A stretch of DNA of 64,000 bases from Trichostrongylus colubriformis (taxonomy: Eukaryota > Nematoda > Chromadorea > Rhabditida > Trichostrongylidae), in the NCBI GenBank assembly GCA_963978905.1, contig OZ022261.1, positions 35,386,102-35,450,101 on the forward strand. Reading direction: 5' to 3'. The position numbers and the translations under genes were made by a program. The number at the start of each line of letters is the position of its first letter. The first letter of the stretch is position 1. The notes beneath the pieces are model-generated. The model had not been told where the DNA came from. It worked only from the letters and a program-made list of their open reading frames with translations, and did not search any database. This document shows positions 38,026-52,400 of this stretch, piece after piece.

Positions 38026-39469
38026 AAAGAGCATTGTTGGCGCTTTCCTGCAAACCTCCGGTATTACCATCTTACATAAAAATCAGGAGTTTTTCGTAGT
38101 GCTGAAGTAAGAGGTTTTCTGTGGAGTTCTATGTGGATATTCGTCTGGAGGGCGAAAGTGAGTGATATACCATAAACAACGTCTGGGTAATGTCAAAAAC
38201 GTGAAATACCGTGGAATCCCGGTAATGAAAGTGATAGGCAACATGTTGTTTTATTTTAATGATAATGGGTGTTGGTTAAAGTTTGCAGAAAGGAGCATGT
38301 AGTTCCGATCGACCTACATACTGACGTCCATCGTATGATATATGCAGTAGTGTACGCCAGCTAACTAGTTAGGAGTAGAGCACGACAAAGTTGTGAAAAT
38401 TTTTTTGATGGAAATAATGAACAAAATCATAAAGTGTGGGAATCTTGACGTCAGGAATACGTTTTGCTCCCAGTTCATCTCATTTTTTTCAAATATCTGT
38501 TTTTCTTATTTTTATCTATTTCTCTTATTTCCTAATCCTATTCAGCGCTTCATTTATATTAATTATCTCTTCCCATATCATTCATTTTGTCATAGTCTTT
38601 GTTCCCACGAAATACGACTCTTGTGCATACCAGTTTAGGTGTGTTAAATAAACAAATAAATCTTTTTGGCCATTTTGTGATAGACCTTGGTCATAGTTTT
38701 CAAGCGATGAGGGCATTCCTCAAGAATGTATAAAAAAGTTGAAATTTTTTGACACCTGGACAACTGCTGCTTCGCATTTCAAGGAATGTCACGTCTTGAG
38801 CGTGACATCCCCGACAGTCGAACCAACTGATGGCAATAGGTCCGTTCACATTTACACATCATCTCCCTGAGCAGACTCCGAGATTAACGCTGTGCTTTTT
38901 ATTTTCATTCTTCGATTTCTATGTTCTTGCATCCTGGACACTGTAGCTTGCGGAGCTCTGAGCATTGGTAGTCTTTTTCGGATTCTCAGGAGGAAGTTCA
39001 CCGAAATGGCTTGTTAGCTATAATGGGCTCATCCTCGTAGGCGTCACGATATTTTGGAAGTTAAATAGTGCCGCAACCAACCCTCAATAGCCGTTTCATC
39101 TACCGTAGTCCTTGGTGGATTTTCTTCAACCTCAAAAAGGCTTGGAAATTCGTAAAATCCCCTCTCAATTCATTGATTTCGATTTAGAAAAGGCATATGA
39201 GAGAGCGTATGCATGATTTGCGTGTGCTACTCAACCGAGAAATCACAAAAAAAGTTTTTGAAAATTTGTGGCGCTAGCGCCATGTTTGTGGCACACAATC
39301 ATTTTGTCCAAATGGTTGAACTCCTGTACATGTGAGAGGTAATCAGAAAACTTGAAAGGCATGCTCTCTGTGAATCAACTTGCGAATTTTGAAGCGATGA
39401 CCGAGGCGCCCTCTCGGTAAAAGTGTGCCTTTGAGTTCCTATAGCAGCGCGTTTACATTCGCTTCGCTA

Positions 39470-39700
39470 TTGGGACGCCTTTGCTTATAAAGCTTTCAAT
39501 GGCTGAGCAGTTGTGGAGGGCGTGATAACATTTATGGATTAGCGGCTGGGCTTCACTGGCCACCTATCCTTTCGAGCTTTGCTACGGTTTTTTCTGATTT
39601 TCACTTGTACATTTCGTTCATTATCGACTGTTGCGCTATTTCGCACCTCTACTTTCATATGTCACAATCTCCCAAATTTACCACTCACGGTGTTTTGGAG
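39470..39700. repeat. GCTGAGCAG...TTGCACTATTTCGCACCTCT repeat, copy 1
   Basis: Shares GCTGAGCAGTTGTG, GCGGCTGG, TTCGTTCATTATCGACTGTTG and GCGCTATTTCGCACCTCTAC with 46670-46925. Related copies lie at 50780-51075 and 59600-59850. Confidence 0.6.
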
Positions 39701-40375
39701 TAGTTTCCTCTGGTGGGCGTGTCGCTCATTCATAGGCAAATATCACGTTTGCTAGACGGAGAGCATGACTCTCATCTTATTGGTAAGAGGTTGGAGTGTC
39801 GGTCCCGCCCTCTTCCTCGCTGAGGTGGGGCGGAAACTCCTCGCGACTATCCTTCGAAGATCCAACGCCCTCTTCTTGAGCCATGATCCTGCTGGGAAAT
39901 GTCACATGGATAAACTACAGCTCCTAAGATGACCAGTGTTCATTCTATCTCTGGAGTTCCTTGAAATCTCCCTTAATTTTGCCTCAGTTGCCTTTTGTTT
40001 TTGTTTTTTCTTACATATCAGAAGCTGCTCAATTGTTGTGCTCTATTTCAACCTCTACAAAAAATGTTTATTTCAAGATGTTTTCTTAGATGATATGGTT
40101 TCGCGCCTTAAAGTAAATAAGAAAAACAAAGTGTGCCTCATCAGTAAGTTCTCTTACTACTGCATAGGCTATGTAGAGAGAACTATCTCTTTCACATTCA
40201 CCCAAGTAAGAAAAATTTTCGGAAATTCGTCTGGCTCGGGAACGAGGCAAGGTTTCGTAGGTTTTTGGAATTAGAAGGGAATCAATTTCCTTGAACAACG
40301 TCAAAGAATCAGCTTAAACTGAATTATTCAGTTTTTCATCGTTTACACTATTATCAGGTTGATGTAATTGTTTAG

Positions 40376-40448
40376 GTTATCATTAGCGAACCAGGATCTC
40401 CAGATGTGGGGGACAAAATGGATGGAACATATGGGCAAGAGCAAGAAG
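40376..40448 (+). CDS. SLC16-like gene, exon 1 (start codon at 40418)
   Basis: The exon begins after TTGTTTAG and ends before the donor GTATGA. The ATG at 40418 opens MDGTYGQEQE, and the last base (phase 1) joins exon 2 to give Ala. The 14 codons upstream of the ATG are open in the same frame (VIISEPGSPDVGDK). The acceptor may therefore follow a further 5' coding exon, or it may be a spliced-leader trans-splice site leaving a 42-base 5' UTR. Both are normal in nematodes and the sequence cannot decide. Intron 1 is about 7.5 kb. Confidence 0.65.
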
Positions 40449-43400
40449 GTATGATTTAAGAAGCAAATTATACAGGCAATCTACTATTTGAAAGTACCTA
40501 GATTAACGTGTTCAAAGTTGCAATACAAAGTTATGGTTAGGTAATTCTCTATCGTTTTCCTCCCTGAATCTTGGAAATTTTTTTTAAAATTTATTTCTTT
40601 GGGTGTACACAACGTTTTTTAGCACTGTTCATATTTCTGTCTTCCTACACCAATTTACTATGGTTATGTCTTTCTACACCGTTTTATTATGGTGACTTCT
40701 TTATTATGACTGACCATAGGCCATCTTTACTCACGTTCGGGCCAGCCTGGAACCCAATTAAGAATTTTCAGTTCAAGTACCAAACATTTCAGTGCACCCT
40801 CCGCCCGGCGTAGGCGGAGAATGGCTTAGCTCATGTGTGCTCTTTACTTCCTGTCCCATACCCTATTCATCCACAGCTTGTCCCCATCTCCGTTTTTTCA
40901 TGTGATGCCTAATTTCGTGACAGACGGACGGAGGGACGGAGGAGTAGACGAACAAGCAGTCAAAAGGTTTCATACATGAGGATTATTAGGTGTGCGGAAA
41001 GTTCTTGCGGTTTTCGACCTCCAAGTACAAATGCGCACATCTCGACTCATACAAAATCTCATCACGCATTAGCAGATTTTTGCCAACACGATAGCTCACC
41101 GGTTGCTCAGAAGTATAGAGTTTCAGAGGCAATGAATTCGTTGAAGGTCGCTCCAGCATCGTGAGTGTTTTTAAAGCGTTTCTCCTGCAGCCTCCAGACG
41201 CCTGAAGAAATAGTAAATGGTGGGACCAGGTCTGAGGAGTGAGGTGGATTCCGCAGTTTTCAAGCCGCGCTTTTTCAAGTTTTCAAAGTCATTTGTACAG
41301 CATGGGCCATGCGTTAACGTGAACAAAAATAAGTTCCTTCCTACTAGCCGACACGTAGCTCATAATCTGCAATTTGCGATTCATCTCGCGAGTTCTTCAC
41401 AGTACTTTGCAAATGCATCTAATACTTTCGCTGAAATCCATGCAGCTATGGTGAAATGAAGCAGCCGTAGACCACCACACCGCCGCCGTGCTGACGAGGC
41501 TGACCTTACGAGTTTGACCTTTGTTCAACCATTGTACAAATTGTCGTGTATTTTCTAAAAAAACCGTTTCTCATCATATGTCACGATGCGGTCAAGAAAT
41601 GGATTGTTTTTGAGCCGGATAAGAAGGATGTACAAGATAGGGTGTCGAGCTGTCGTTTGCTCATTTGTTCTGAAGCCTTACAAAAAAATCAAAATTTATT
41701 TCGGAGCATAAACATTACCATGCTTGAACAGAGCGAGGAGCAGGCTTCAGTATCAAATAGGCAATCCTGGCAAAGAGGCAAAAAACTATTCAAAAAGGCA
41801 ACATTCAAAATCCCAGGAACCTTTTGGGCGATCAATATTTATATGCTTGCTTGTACTAATTTATTTATTTATTCATTTATTTGTTCTTTCATTCTTACAG
41901 CGTAGAGCTTTCATTTCCATAAAACTTTAGGCGAGCTGAGGGCATGAACCGGTTACATTTCCAATTAATTTTGAGCCCAAGTCTGAGAAGTACCAGCACT
42001 AGTGACAATGACAGCGCCAATGACAAGGACCAGCGCTATGTAGTCGACTTTGAGGAGGCTTCATGACCCATTAATTAGCCCCATCGTGGCTAATTCCTCC
42101 ACTGGTGACAACTCATTCATACCAGAATAGTTGACCTTTACAAACGCTATCGTAAAAACCATGTGGACCAGAGGGTTTCATTACCCCCTCTTCGAGTTGC
42201 TTAGTGCTAATCTGGGAATCGAGGTGATTTAACAAGGTATCGGAGCGTTCGGAACAGTTCTTATCCCTGTAGGTTTGCTTCGATAGTTATGCCTCACCAT
42301 CTAAACAGTGGTAATGTTTTAATAGGCTGCTTGTTCGGGGATCAGTTACCGTTTTCTAAAGTGTGACTTGTTTGTAGGGCAGGGATCCTCCATATGAACT
42401 CCATCCTTGCCACAAAATTGACTTTACCATTGTTTGTGATGCGTGGCACTAGGACATCTGCCCATAATTAAATCCTAACGTGTCATTATGTATTCAAGCT
42501 GATATTCACTCGTAGAAATGTGCTGTAAAGTGGTTTATAGAGTTAATATCTATCCCATGGACCGATTACTCCAGAAGTATACAATTTAGCAGTTCTTCGT
42601 CATGGCATGTTCTTATTCTTCCTCACAACCACCTTTTTTTCTTACCCCCTTGTGGAAATCAAACAAATTCCATAGGTATAGGCAGGTTTGCTATGTTCAC
42701 CGTTGCAGGATGTAAAGTGAGTGCAAATGGCAGCCACAGCGCCTCAGAGACAGCCTTCGCGATAATCAGTAGTGATCTCACCTTGTTAAGACACCAGACT
42801 CCTGGGTGCCGGGTGTGTAGCCTTATGTCGAGAAACCGCTTCGCGGCGTCGCACCCAAGGCGTCATCAGCACGACTTGCCGCTGCCAGCTGGAAACCTGC
42901 TTAGGACCCAAAATTATGGCACCGTGGGAGCCCTTCAAGAGAAGCTGCATTTGTTGTATTTTGATAGCTGAGAACCATAATGCTGTGATGCAGACTGTAT
43001 AATTGAAGGGTGCTATTGCAGTAAGTGGGCATCTAATAAAAAGTGGCCCCTTTGAGCATCTTGAATAGATTTGGAGGGGTCGATCTGCACTCTCAGGTGA
43101 ATATTTTTGCTTTCTTATTTTTGCTTAAGCCTTAGTGTGGATCTCGAGCGTCTAAAACAACTCAACTCAACAACAAAAATCGAATAGTTAAAAAGGCAGC
43201 AAACAACAACAAAGTAAACACCATTAACTCAAAAACGCTCAATAATCAGCAGATAGCTACATCGGGCGTCATACTTTGAAGGACTTGTACGCAATCGCAC
43301 GCAGCCGTGGGCGCCGCGCGATTCTTCGCCATAAGGCTACTCATCCTTCCTACTGTGTCCGCCTCCTTTTTTCCGCTACAGCCTTGACCATTTGAATCCA

Positions 43401-46400
43401 AGGCTACATCTTCAACAGTTGTCTCTCATTTCCTACTCGACTACCTCAATTTCACGCTACATTGTGAGAACAATTTTTCAACTACTTTTGAAAATTCTAT
43501 TCCAAATTACATGTACCCTCTATTGTCAATATAACGATACAAATGTGCGACAAATGAAAGAGCAACCCATCAGAGCGATATGGCCAAAGTGGGTGATAAC
43601 GACGGAGGAGAAAGAATGGTTTGGAGAGGTTGGGAAAGGAGCGTTTAGGAGCTGTGAACTGTGACTCTAGTAGGCTGATATGTACAACATCAATATTTTT
43701 ACTTTGGACCGCAAATCGGAGCACCTTTTACCTAGGAACCCAATTCATCTCGATGGCATTGAAGCTTAAAGACACCGTAAGGGAGTAATTTTGGCTTACG
43801 GTAGAACAGACGTAGGGTGGACGAGTTCAAGTGACCGCCACTGCACAAACTCGCCAATTTGACGCCTTGGCATGGTGCCAAGAGAAGATGTTTCCATTAT
43901 AAAGTTGTTCATTCCTTTTACCTTTTCCTTTGTTCTTTCTTATATTGTTTCTAGATGTACTTACATGAATGTTAGTGTAGTTGGGAATGGCCACTCCACT
44001 GCGCTGGGAGTCAGGTGCTACAACTAAAGTTGGCCCGCGGCCGTCTCTTACAACGGACAACTCGGAACGCCAGTGCGATGATGCGAATGAGGCGCGAATA
44101 CACACCGCAGCGATGCACTTTTGAGTTCGGGTTTTTTCACCGATTATCGCTTCTAACCTTCTGCGTTCGTTACGAAATGCTCATTTCTTTGTATGTTTCT
44201 CTTGTTTCGGACCCCCTTCCGGTTCCTTTAAGTTTCAAGTTCTCCGAGTCGCAGTTGAGAGAAATATTTGAAAAAGGCATCATTCTCCAATTTGTTAGGA
44301 TTGCATATCATTAGGGTAGGCAACTAGCGTTGCCGTGTGAGGTGTACGCAATGCGTGTGAGCGGGACCGTATAGTAATCGCTTCAGGACCCAGCTGCGAA
44401 CGGCTACCATAACCCACACGCAACGCGCAGCACACAACATTCCGCGATTCTGTGTACTTCTGACACGCACCTGCTTTATGGATGTGGGCGCTCGTTTGAA
44501 GAGCAAGATATAATTTTGCGATTTACTCATTTTCTTCGCGAAGCGATTTCGCTTAGCAACGTCACTTCGATAGCTAGCGTCATATATCATAGCGATTAAT
44601 TCGACATAGAGGAGGCATTATTGTCAGCGTGTTGTTTTTATTTGATTATTGGCTGAGTCATTCCCGGAATTTCGTGTCTGACCCAATCTCTTGAATAAAC
44701 ATTCATTCACTGATAAACGCTTTATCAGCTTTCACTATTTAGTGCCTGTTAGTTGAATTTATCGTTTGCTTAACTCTAATAAAAGCATATCTGCCTCTTT
44801 CAAAATATGCTGCTCAAAATCCAACCTATGGCGCTAAATCTGAATAGTGGACATGGATCCATTCATTCTTTCAGGTGCTCAACCAACCAGTGACTTACCA
44901 GTGGCTCCAAAAACTCAGATCTATTTGCATACTTCTTCCACACTTTTTTTCGATGAAATATGAGCACAGTTTTCAAGACAGTTTTAACTTTTTTGGAATT
45001 TATGGAATCCGATTTTTTGTAGAGGTCGGGCTTTATGGAATATGGGTTCGAGTTCGGTTCGGAATCAAAGCTTTCTCCCATAACTCAACCTACTTATACA
45101 GCCGCCACTTACTTTATCCCAGCCCCTTTTTCGTTCTCCTTTTTAGCCAGACCCACCCCCTGTCAGGATCAGTAGGGATCTTCTTTGTTTGGTGTTTTAT
45201 CGTACCATCCCGTTTTCTCTTCACTTTCATACTAATAGGCATCTCGACTTTCATATTCCATTCACTTTTCATAATCGTCCCGAACTATCCACTGATTTTA
45301 ACATGCTCTCTCCTCCTTTTCACTGCGAAAATAAAATCAGTTTGCCCAATTTTAAGCTGGGGTTCTTTGTTTGATAGTGACATTGTCTGATAAGGGACGG
45401 GGTATCTTCCTATTGTCCTCGGGTTTAAGGCAGTTTTCTATTCAAACTCGGATAACACGTGATCGAATCGTTGCGTCTCTGTTGATCGAGCGTGTGTTTC
45501 TTGGATTTCATGCCCCTAGAAATGCTATTGGTTATTATTTCTTGGTCATCGAAATTTACTGATTTTTTTCCTTTTCTAACATGTAATATATCACTGCTCG
45601 AAATGTCAGAGTTTTCATGAACGTACGTGCAACCAGGTCGGTACAGGAGCTCATTGATTTGCTCATACAACAGAAAACCCTCAGTAACATAAACTCATTT
45701 TTGTTAAATCCTTTGTGAAAATGGCTAGCTATGCCTAGATTACTTTGCAATTTTTTGTTGAAGGTCGTTATAGAAGTACAGTCCATTTCGGAGCGCCTGG
45801 CAGGGCGTGGCCTGCGGGTGGATGAGAGTGTATCAAACTCTCTCACTCCGCCACACACACTACTCTCTCCACTCACCCAAGTCCGTAGGCCACGCCATGC
45901 CAGGCGCTCCGAAATGGACTGTACATAGTGGTAGGGTCATTCAGCAAGAAACGCTGCTTCATGTCGAGTGGATATTTTCATTTCTAGATGCTATGTTAAA
46001 TTTGCCCTCGGAAATTACTTTTGGAATGACCCGATGTTAAGTAGTAAACTGAGGTACCCTTTTCGTTTCCAGAAAAGTTACCCATGAGAAGCTGTATTTG
46101 TTTCACTTATCAAAGTACATTCCGCCGCCACGTGTTGAGCAACGAAAAAGCCCCAAATATTCATGAATAAGCCATGATGTACGCCATCCATCTGTAGCAA
46201 GTGGTGCAACTTACGAAAGCGTGGCGTTCAAACGAAATGTTGAGCGAGAAAGCAAGAAATTAAGTCTGCTTCCTAAATTTTTATATTTAATTAAGTGACG
46301 CTTTTTCATGAAGTATGGGTGGTTTCACTATGCAGGAAAACGTTTAAAGCCTTGACTACCTATTTACAATTGTGACACGGTATTTGTGAAATAACCTCTG

Positions 46401-49400
46401 CTGTTTCTGTTCATCACGATCGCGAATATTCACATTTGCAAAATTTTTCCAATGTTCGGTTCCGTATCTTCCAACGTATTCTTATTTCATAACCTCGTTT
46501 TTATTATATTAACGCTTTGCAAACATTGCTGTGACCTGATAATCGAAATGACTACTCAAATTATCGACAGGTCAAACATGTTTTATGCAAATAAAATGGC
46601 GAATTTTCAAGTGACTAGTTATGACAAAACTTGAAAGCGCGCTTCGGGTTCTCATTGGGCCTATTTTGAATACGTTCGGTTGAACGGCATCCCATCGCCG
46701 AGCAGCTGTGAAGGACGGGCTGGGTTCACGGCTATCCGGTTAGCTGCTCTCGCCGTCTGCATCACCCCCTCAAGTGATGCAGTGGGCGAGAAAGTACGAC
46801 CACAGTGGAAAGATGGCAGTCCTATTTCTTAGATTTTTCCGTTCTCTTCCTGTTGTTGCACTACTTCGCACCTCTCTTTCATATCAACAATCAGCCCAAG
46901 TTACCCGTAACGGTGAATGTGAATCTTCTATGCAGATGGTACCATAATTTCTTGACTGGTGACTGCTTATGGGCATCTGTTGCACATACACCAGAATCCG
47001 ATTAAAGCAGCGGATATGATTAGTTGAAAAGGAACTAAATCAGTAACTGTCAACAAATCAAAAAAACGGTTGCTTTGGCCCAAGGAAACTTAGTGGGCGG
47101 GGATACATGGTACAAAATACTTTCGGAGCTACTAGGTGGTATACCTTTATATTCCCTAGTTTGTCGGTACTTGTCATGTTAAAGTAAAAAGGGATTTTTG
47201 GAGCCCATGATTACCCTGGGCGACAAAAGTCCACCAATCGATGACTAACAAAGGGTGATTCATAGGCGATCACGTCGAAAATCTCCAAGTTCACCCATGT
47301 TTTTATCACAACAGCTAATGCACCGCAAACATTGTCGTTCCCGTGTTGAACTGACCCTGAGTAGTACGATAACTTATTTACTTAATGGATTCAACAAACT
47401 GTCCTATTTAGCGACCTTTGAGTGATTTGCCCACCCATTTGAGTGGGTGATCTGAGTGGTGACTTCTTATCGGGCACTGGTCTGCTCATACGGCACATAC
47501 TTGACTGATCAATTGGGTGTAGCATTTGTGATTCAATTTCGTTCATCATCTTTCATAGGTGTTTGCTCGAAGTTTTCATCTATGAAGCTTAGACGTTGTG
47601 TCATTTTATTACTGTGAGACTTCTTATGTCATCAATGACTAAGGCGACTGCAAACAGGGGACTGGGTTGGATGGTTTGGTATTCGACGCCCTATCCCACC
47701 ACCCTTGTTTCACTTGAAGTCACTGAGCTGTCTGATTCATACTCTTTTTCGTCGTCCACTCTTATCGATCGCTTTAACAGTTGCTCGTCATTAAATGGTT
47801 TCTCTGGCATCGATCGTCATCATTATAAATTAAGTGGGCTGGACGAGATGACAATTACATACATATGTACTCCGTTCACTTCACGCTCTGCCCTTTTTGA
47901 ATAGCGCAATACTGTAGTTCATTCAAATTATCTTCTTCGCAAAACTGATTTTCACTGTCTGCATAATTGATTGACATTTATTGAAATTCAAGTGTTTAGC
48001 GGACAGCCGTGCCTACTTTGAGGACGAGGAGTGCGGCTCCTTGGACGGTATGAACCAAGAGTTCGACTATTCCAGTCTTTCCATTAACCTTCCAGGTAAC
48101 GCTATCATTAATATTTTATGATTATAATTTGCAAAAATTTTGTTTATTCTCGCATTCGCACGGTCCTTGCATTTATATGGTTGTGCATAATAGTTCTGTA
48201 CTGCAAACACTTGCTAATTCTGTTAAGCAATGAGCCTAGCTGTCTGGTAATTACTCAGAATTTAAAAAAAGAATGAGTTTTTCCCGGCTCCGAAAACTCC
48301 GTTGAAATGATTGATTTTGTTATCAGACGTTATCGATTAGTTGTGGCTTGTCATTATCGCACTCATCAATGTCAGGTTACATTGGAAATCAAATCGTTTT
48401 CGTCGTAGACATCTGGTCTCAAAGGTCGTTGTGTAAGATCACTGGACGGCGTTTCCGACAACAGTGAACGTTTATAATAGTCCTATGAATTTTTTTAAGA
48501 TCGACCACCCATGCACTTGATAGATTGCGCACTATCCACTTTTACCATTACAAATGCTTGAAAACCTGGTTTTCATCGAAATGATTTCGAATGAAGTTTG
48601 ATCGCGGAACGCACATGAATGATGGCTCACGGACAACTTGAGTTCGATTTGAAATTCGCGCGTAAACCATGCCCCTTTTTCTGCTCCAATCTACACCCTC
48701 TCCACTGGGCACACACACCTCCTCCTCACCCTCGGTACCCCTCATCCTTCTGCCCTCTAACCAGCTGAGCAGAGCGATGCATGGCAACGAGTGCGAAATT
48801 GTCTCGTCGTTAGTGCAGATCTTATAACGTGACAAATGAAAAAAAGAGTACTTTTCAAACATCCCAGGTGTAGGTGGCATTGCGCTAATTTTGCCATGTT
48901 CTGAGGGTTTGCACATTTTTTGAATAGGGTCGTATTAAGGTCAGGGTGACTCTTCGGCGGTTGTAGAATGCGACACATCCACATTAGTATGTAATGAAAT
49001 TATTGAATTTCGGCCACCACTCAGACGAAAGTAGGTTATACGAATTAGGCGGGACGTCTGAACTTTGAATATCCCAATGTTAATTTGAATATGCGTAATG
49101 TACTGCAAGAACAGTTCCATTAGTATAGAAAGTTCCATTAGTATAGAAAATTATTGCTAAGCTGCGGTCCATCTCGAAATCGTTGTACACGAACATTATT
49201 CACTTGAATCACGAACGATAATTTGGTCGATTGCTATTCATGAAAACTGACGTGATAGCTGGTACAGCAGCGAAAAAAAATAAAATGGCGATAGGCTTGA
49301 AAACGCACGCCTATCCTCCTCTTTTGCTTCTTAGCAGATGTGTTCTCCGGGGTGTCTCAGCGCTGACGTATCGATCAGAGTCAGCTGATTCTGTGATGTG

Positions 49401-52400
49401 TGTCAGTCATGCATAGCACGCGACGCGCTCACATGTGGAGAACCTGAGAGAACACGGACTCTGCAGACTACCGTCCTCAGGGCTTTGGGAGAAGCTGGAG
49501 TGGGTTTCTCATTGCGTATGGTGCCACACACCGTCTTCCTAAACCACTGGTGTTCGTTTATAGTACATACTTTGCCCTTCTAAACACCCATGTCAACCCG
49601 CATAGCCCAAGCGACCACAGAGTCTTTTGTAGGTGATCCTGCTTTAATAGCGGTGAGTGCTGAGCTTGTGTTCTGTTCTTCCTTTTACAAGGCATTATAG
49701 AGACCTGAACGATGTTTCAAACAGGAAAGTGAAAAGGAGAAGTTGAAGTGACCTGTCAAGTCTTTCAAAGTTGTTGGATAGTCATCAGTAATGACTTGCG
49801 TAGTTCGCTAAGCATTTCAGGAATAGCCGGGCTGAACTTATTCCCGGTTTCCCCCTAATTCTGGACATTGTACAATAACTATGTCATCCATATACTTGGT
49901 AGTAATACAGAAATCCCGCCCTGCCTTGGGTCCTCCAAAAGTAAACGCGTTGCGGCCTAGCCACCGTACACATAGACAGGTGACTCTGATCGCAAAGCCA
50001 TCGCTGAAACGTTCTATCGGATATCGGGTTCCCTTCAACAGCTCCTGCTGATCCGCGTTCATGCTTCGCGGAGCCAGCGGCAGAGCGTGGCTGGCCGTCT
50101 CTGCGTCTCCACGTGTGTCACCTCGTCTCGTTGCCTGCATCTCTGCACCCCTCCATGCAATTCTGCCTCGCTGCCTGTGAATGCAGCCATGCCCTCTGCT
50201 GCGAAGTATGAACGCGGCTCCACTCTTCCTTACAAATCACCAGTACATTGCTTTCATGTTCTTACTTCCTCACATACTCATTCGTTTACAAAGGGCGAAA
50301 ATGTCTGCGGTTATTTACGGGATACCAAAGTTTTCTGGCGGCTATAAATCCTCTACAGCATAACAATGCAACTCAATCATCGGGATAGCGCGCCACCATC
50401 TGCAAGATGAACGCACTTCCACGTGCACTTCTGTGGGGCACGTGTACTCTGTCACAGTGGTTCGACGTCAGCAGGTAGATAAAAGTGCACATTTGGGCGT
50501 GATGGCCTAGGACGGCCTCAACTGACAATGAGTTTCACGAAATACTTCTACTTACGTCCTGCAACATTATAGCAACGAACTGGTAGGAATATTGGAGTGT
50601 ATCTACATCCACTATAAATGAATGTAAGAAGTCCAGAGAGACGATGCATGTCGCAATTTGCGCCGATATGTGCGCTTTCAGAGGTAATGAGGGTAACCAG
50701 AATGGCGGACTCGTATTCACTGCAAGTAGTTGAGTCAGTCAAGGAAACGATCGGAACTTGCATTGAAAGGCACGCCTTATTCCCTATATCTCGACCTCGT
50801 CGTTGTGCACTGTATTGCGCAGGGAGCCGCCGGCGGAGTTGCTGTGGAGGGCGGAGCCAGAGCCGCGGCTCGGCTGCTTGGCTGGTCTCGCCGTCTCCAT
50901 ATCTCCTTGGTGATGCAGAGGGCTCAAGAGCACGTCCCCATCAGGAGCAGTAGTGGGAAAAATAGGACTATTCCTTGAGCTTTTTGCCATTTTGTTCCGT
51001 TCTTTCTCTACAAATCTGCCTATTTAGCACATCAACTTTCATATTTAGCAATCGACCAAATTGATCCTGATCGGTCCATTCAACCAAGTATTCCTTCATG
51101 GCAGCAAACTTTCCTCGTACAAACTGCTCACATACCGAGCGCGTCGTTTGAGTATGTATTATTGCCCCCTAGCGCACATTTAGCCCGCTCGATGCCAGCG
51201 GTGAAGTGGGCTCCTGCACTCGTGTGCACAAAATCAGCTGGGAGAGGGGGAAAAGGAGAAATGTGGCTCCCAATTCACTGGCCACAGCGCTTGTGTTACG
51301 AGTGGCCCATGTGCATAATCAAGGATGCAGGATTGATAATGTGAGAACTTATTTGTCACGAGCCACTGAATGCGCCTAAAGGCATGATAGGGAAAGTTCG
51401 GACGTAGAGTGTGAAAAGCAGTGAATATAGAAGTCGAGATGTTTAGTAATAGTACATTGAAGAAAAAACGGATGGAAATGATCAAAGACCCGAGAAATAG
51501 GACCACTCTCCATCGTTAGTTCTCGATGTGGAGCCTTCCCGTGAAGACGCGGGTAGTCGGACGAGTTTTCCATTGACGTGTTGCCATGTCCTAAACACGG
51601 AGGGAAGTTCGGAAATGAGAAGGCATCAATTATCTGGAGTGGGCTTCAAGCTAAAACTGAGAAGGGAGGCCACGATACCTTTCATTCCCACCCCAACCGT
51701 CAGTCGCTAGGAGGCGGACCGAGCCAAGAAAGGTGGCTGGAGCTAAAAAGGCCGCCTCTGCCATAGCTCAGAGGCGCGCCTTTCGCGGGGGATTTCGCCG
51801 CAGGTAGGCTTCCTAGACCCCTAGATTTTAGGTGAATGATTCCTTTCAGCGATTCCTTATCACTCACATTACTTCTACCACTGTCTCTAAGCTTTCAGGC
51901 TTTTCCTGTACGCAATTGACGTACATTGTCAAAAGCAAATAAAAATGTTAATAAAAAAGTATACCGGCTTACGTGTAAAATAAAATGTAAGCTGATTAGT
52001 TGCTTCTATGGATATATTACCGTTAACGTCTACATCCTACCGTTTAATACATTCACGTCGTTTTTTTTTTTTTGTTGCTAAGGGTGATCCTTTCTGGAAT
52101 GACTTGAAATGACGGGTAGTTTGTGTGGAGGAAAGAAGTGCCAATGTGCATCACCGGTGATGCTTATGGTACTACCACAAACTATGTGGCGGACTTATTT
52201 CCAAACCGAGAAGGATGTTAGCAGTTTTTTTAGAAAATCAGCTCTTTATCTTAGGTGCTGATGTAGCTGTTGGTCTTCTCCCAGTACCACCTGATGGCGG
52301 ATATGGTTGGGTGATTGTACTGGCTGCATTTTTCTCGAATCTTATTGTTGACGGCGTTTGTACATCTTTTACGGAATTCAAAGGTGCCTACTCACAACAT

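Larger units (their letters stand above)
36784..39470. other. No gene recognised
   Basis: Apart from the repeats at 37080-37290 and 37861-38025, only short frames. This is the region upstream of the transporter gene. No TATA box or initiator could be singled out. Confidence 0.45.

Noticed and set aside
41546..41905. Plus-strand frame with KKWIVFEPDKK-like text as a mariner N-terminal half
   Set aside because: The minus strand of the same stretch reads FLDRIVTYDEKRFF and QWLNKGQ, the true mariner blocks, so the plus-strand resemblance is accidental.
47640..47880. Ser-rich plus-strand frame just before exon 2 as an extra exon
   Set aside because: No good donor is found in the right phase, and exon 1 joins exon 2 directly (A-D split codon). 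An alternative exon is not excluded.
50618..50978. Arg/Ser-rich frames as coding exons of the transporter
   Set aside because: They fall in a repeat with three other copies (39.5, 46.7, 59.6 kb). Exons 2 and 3 already join in phase.
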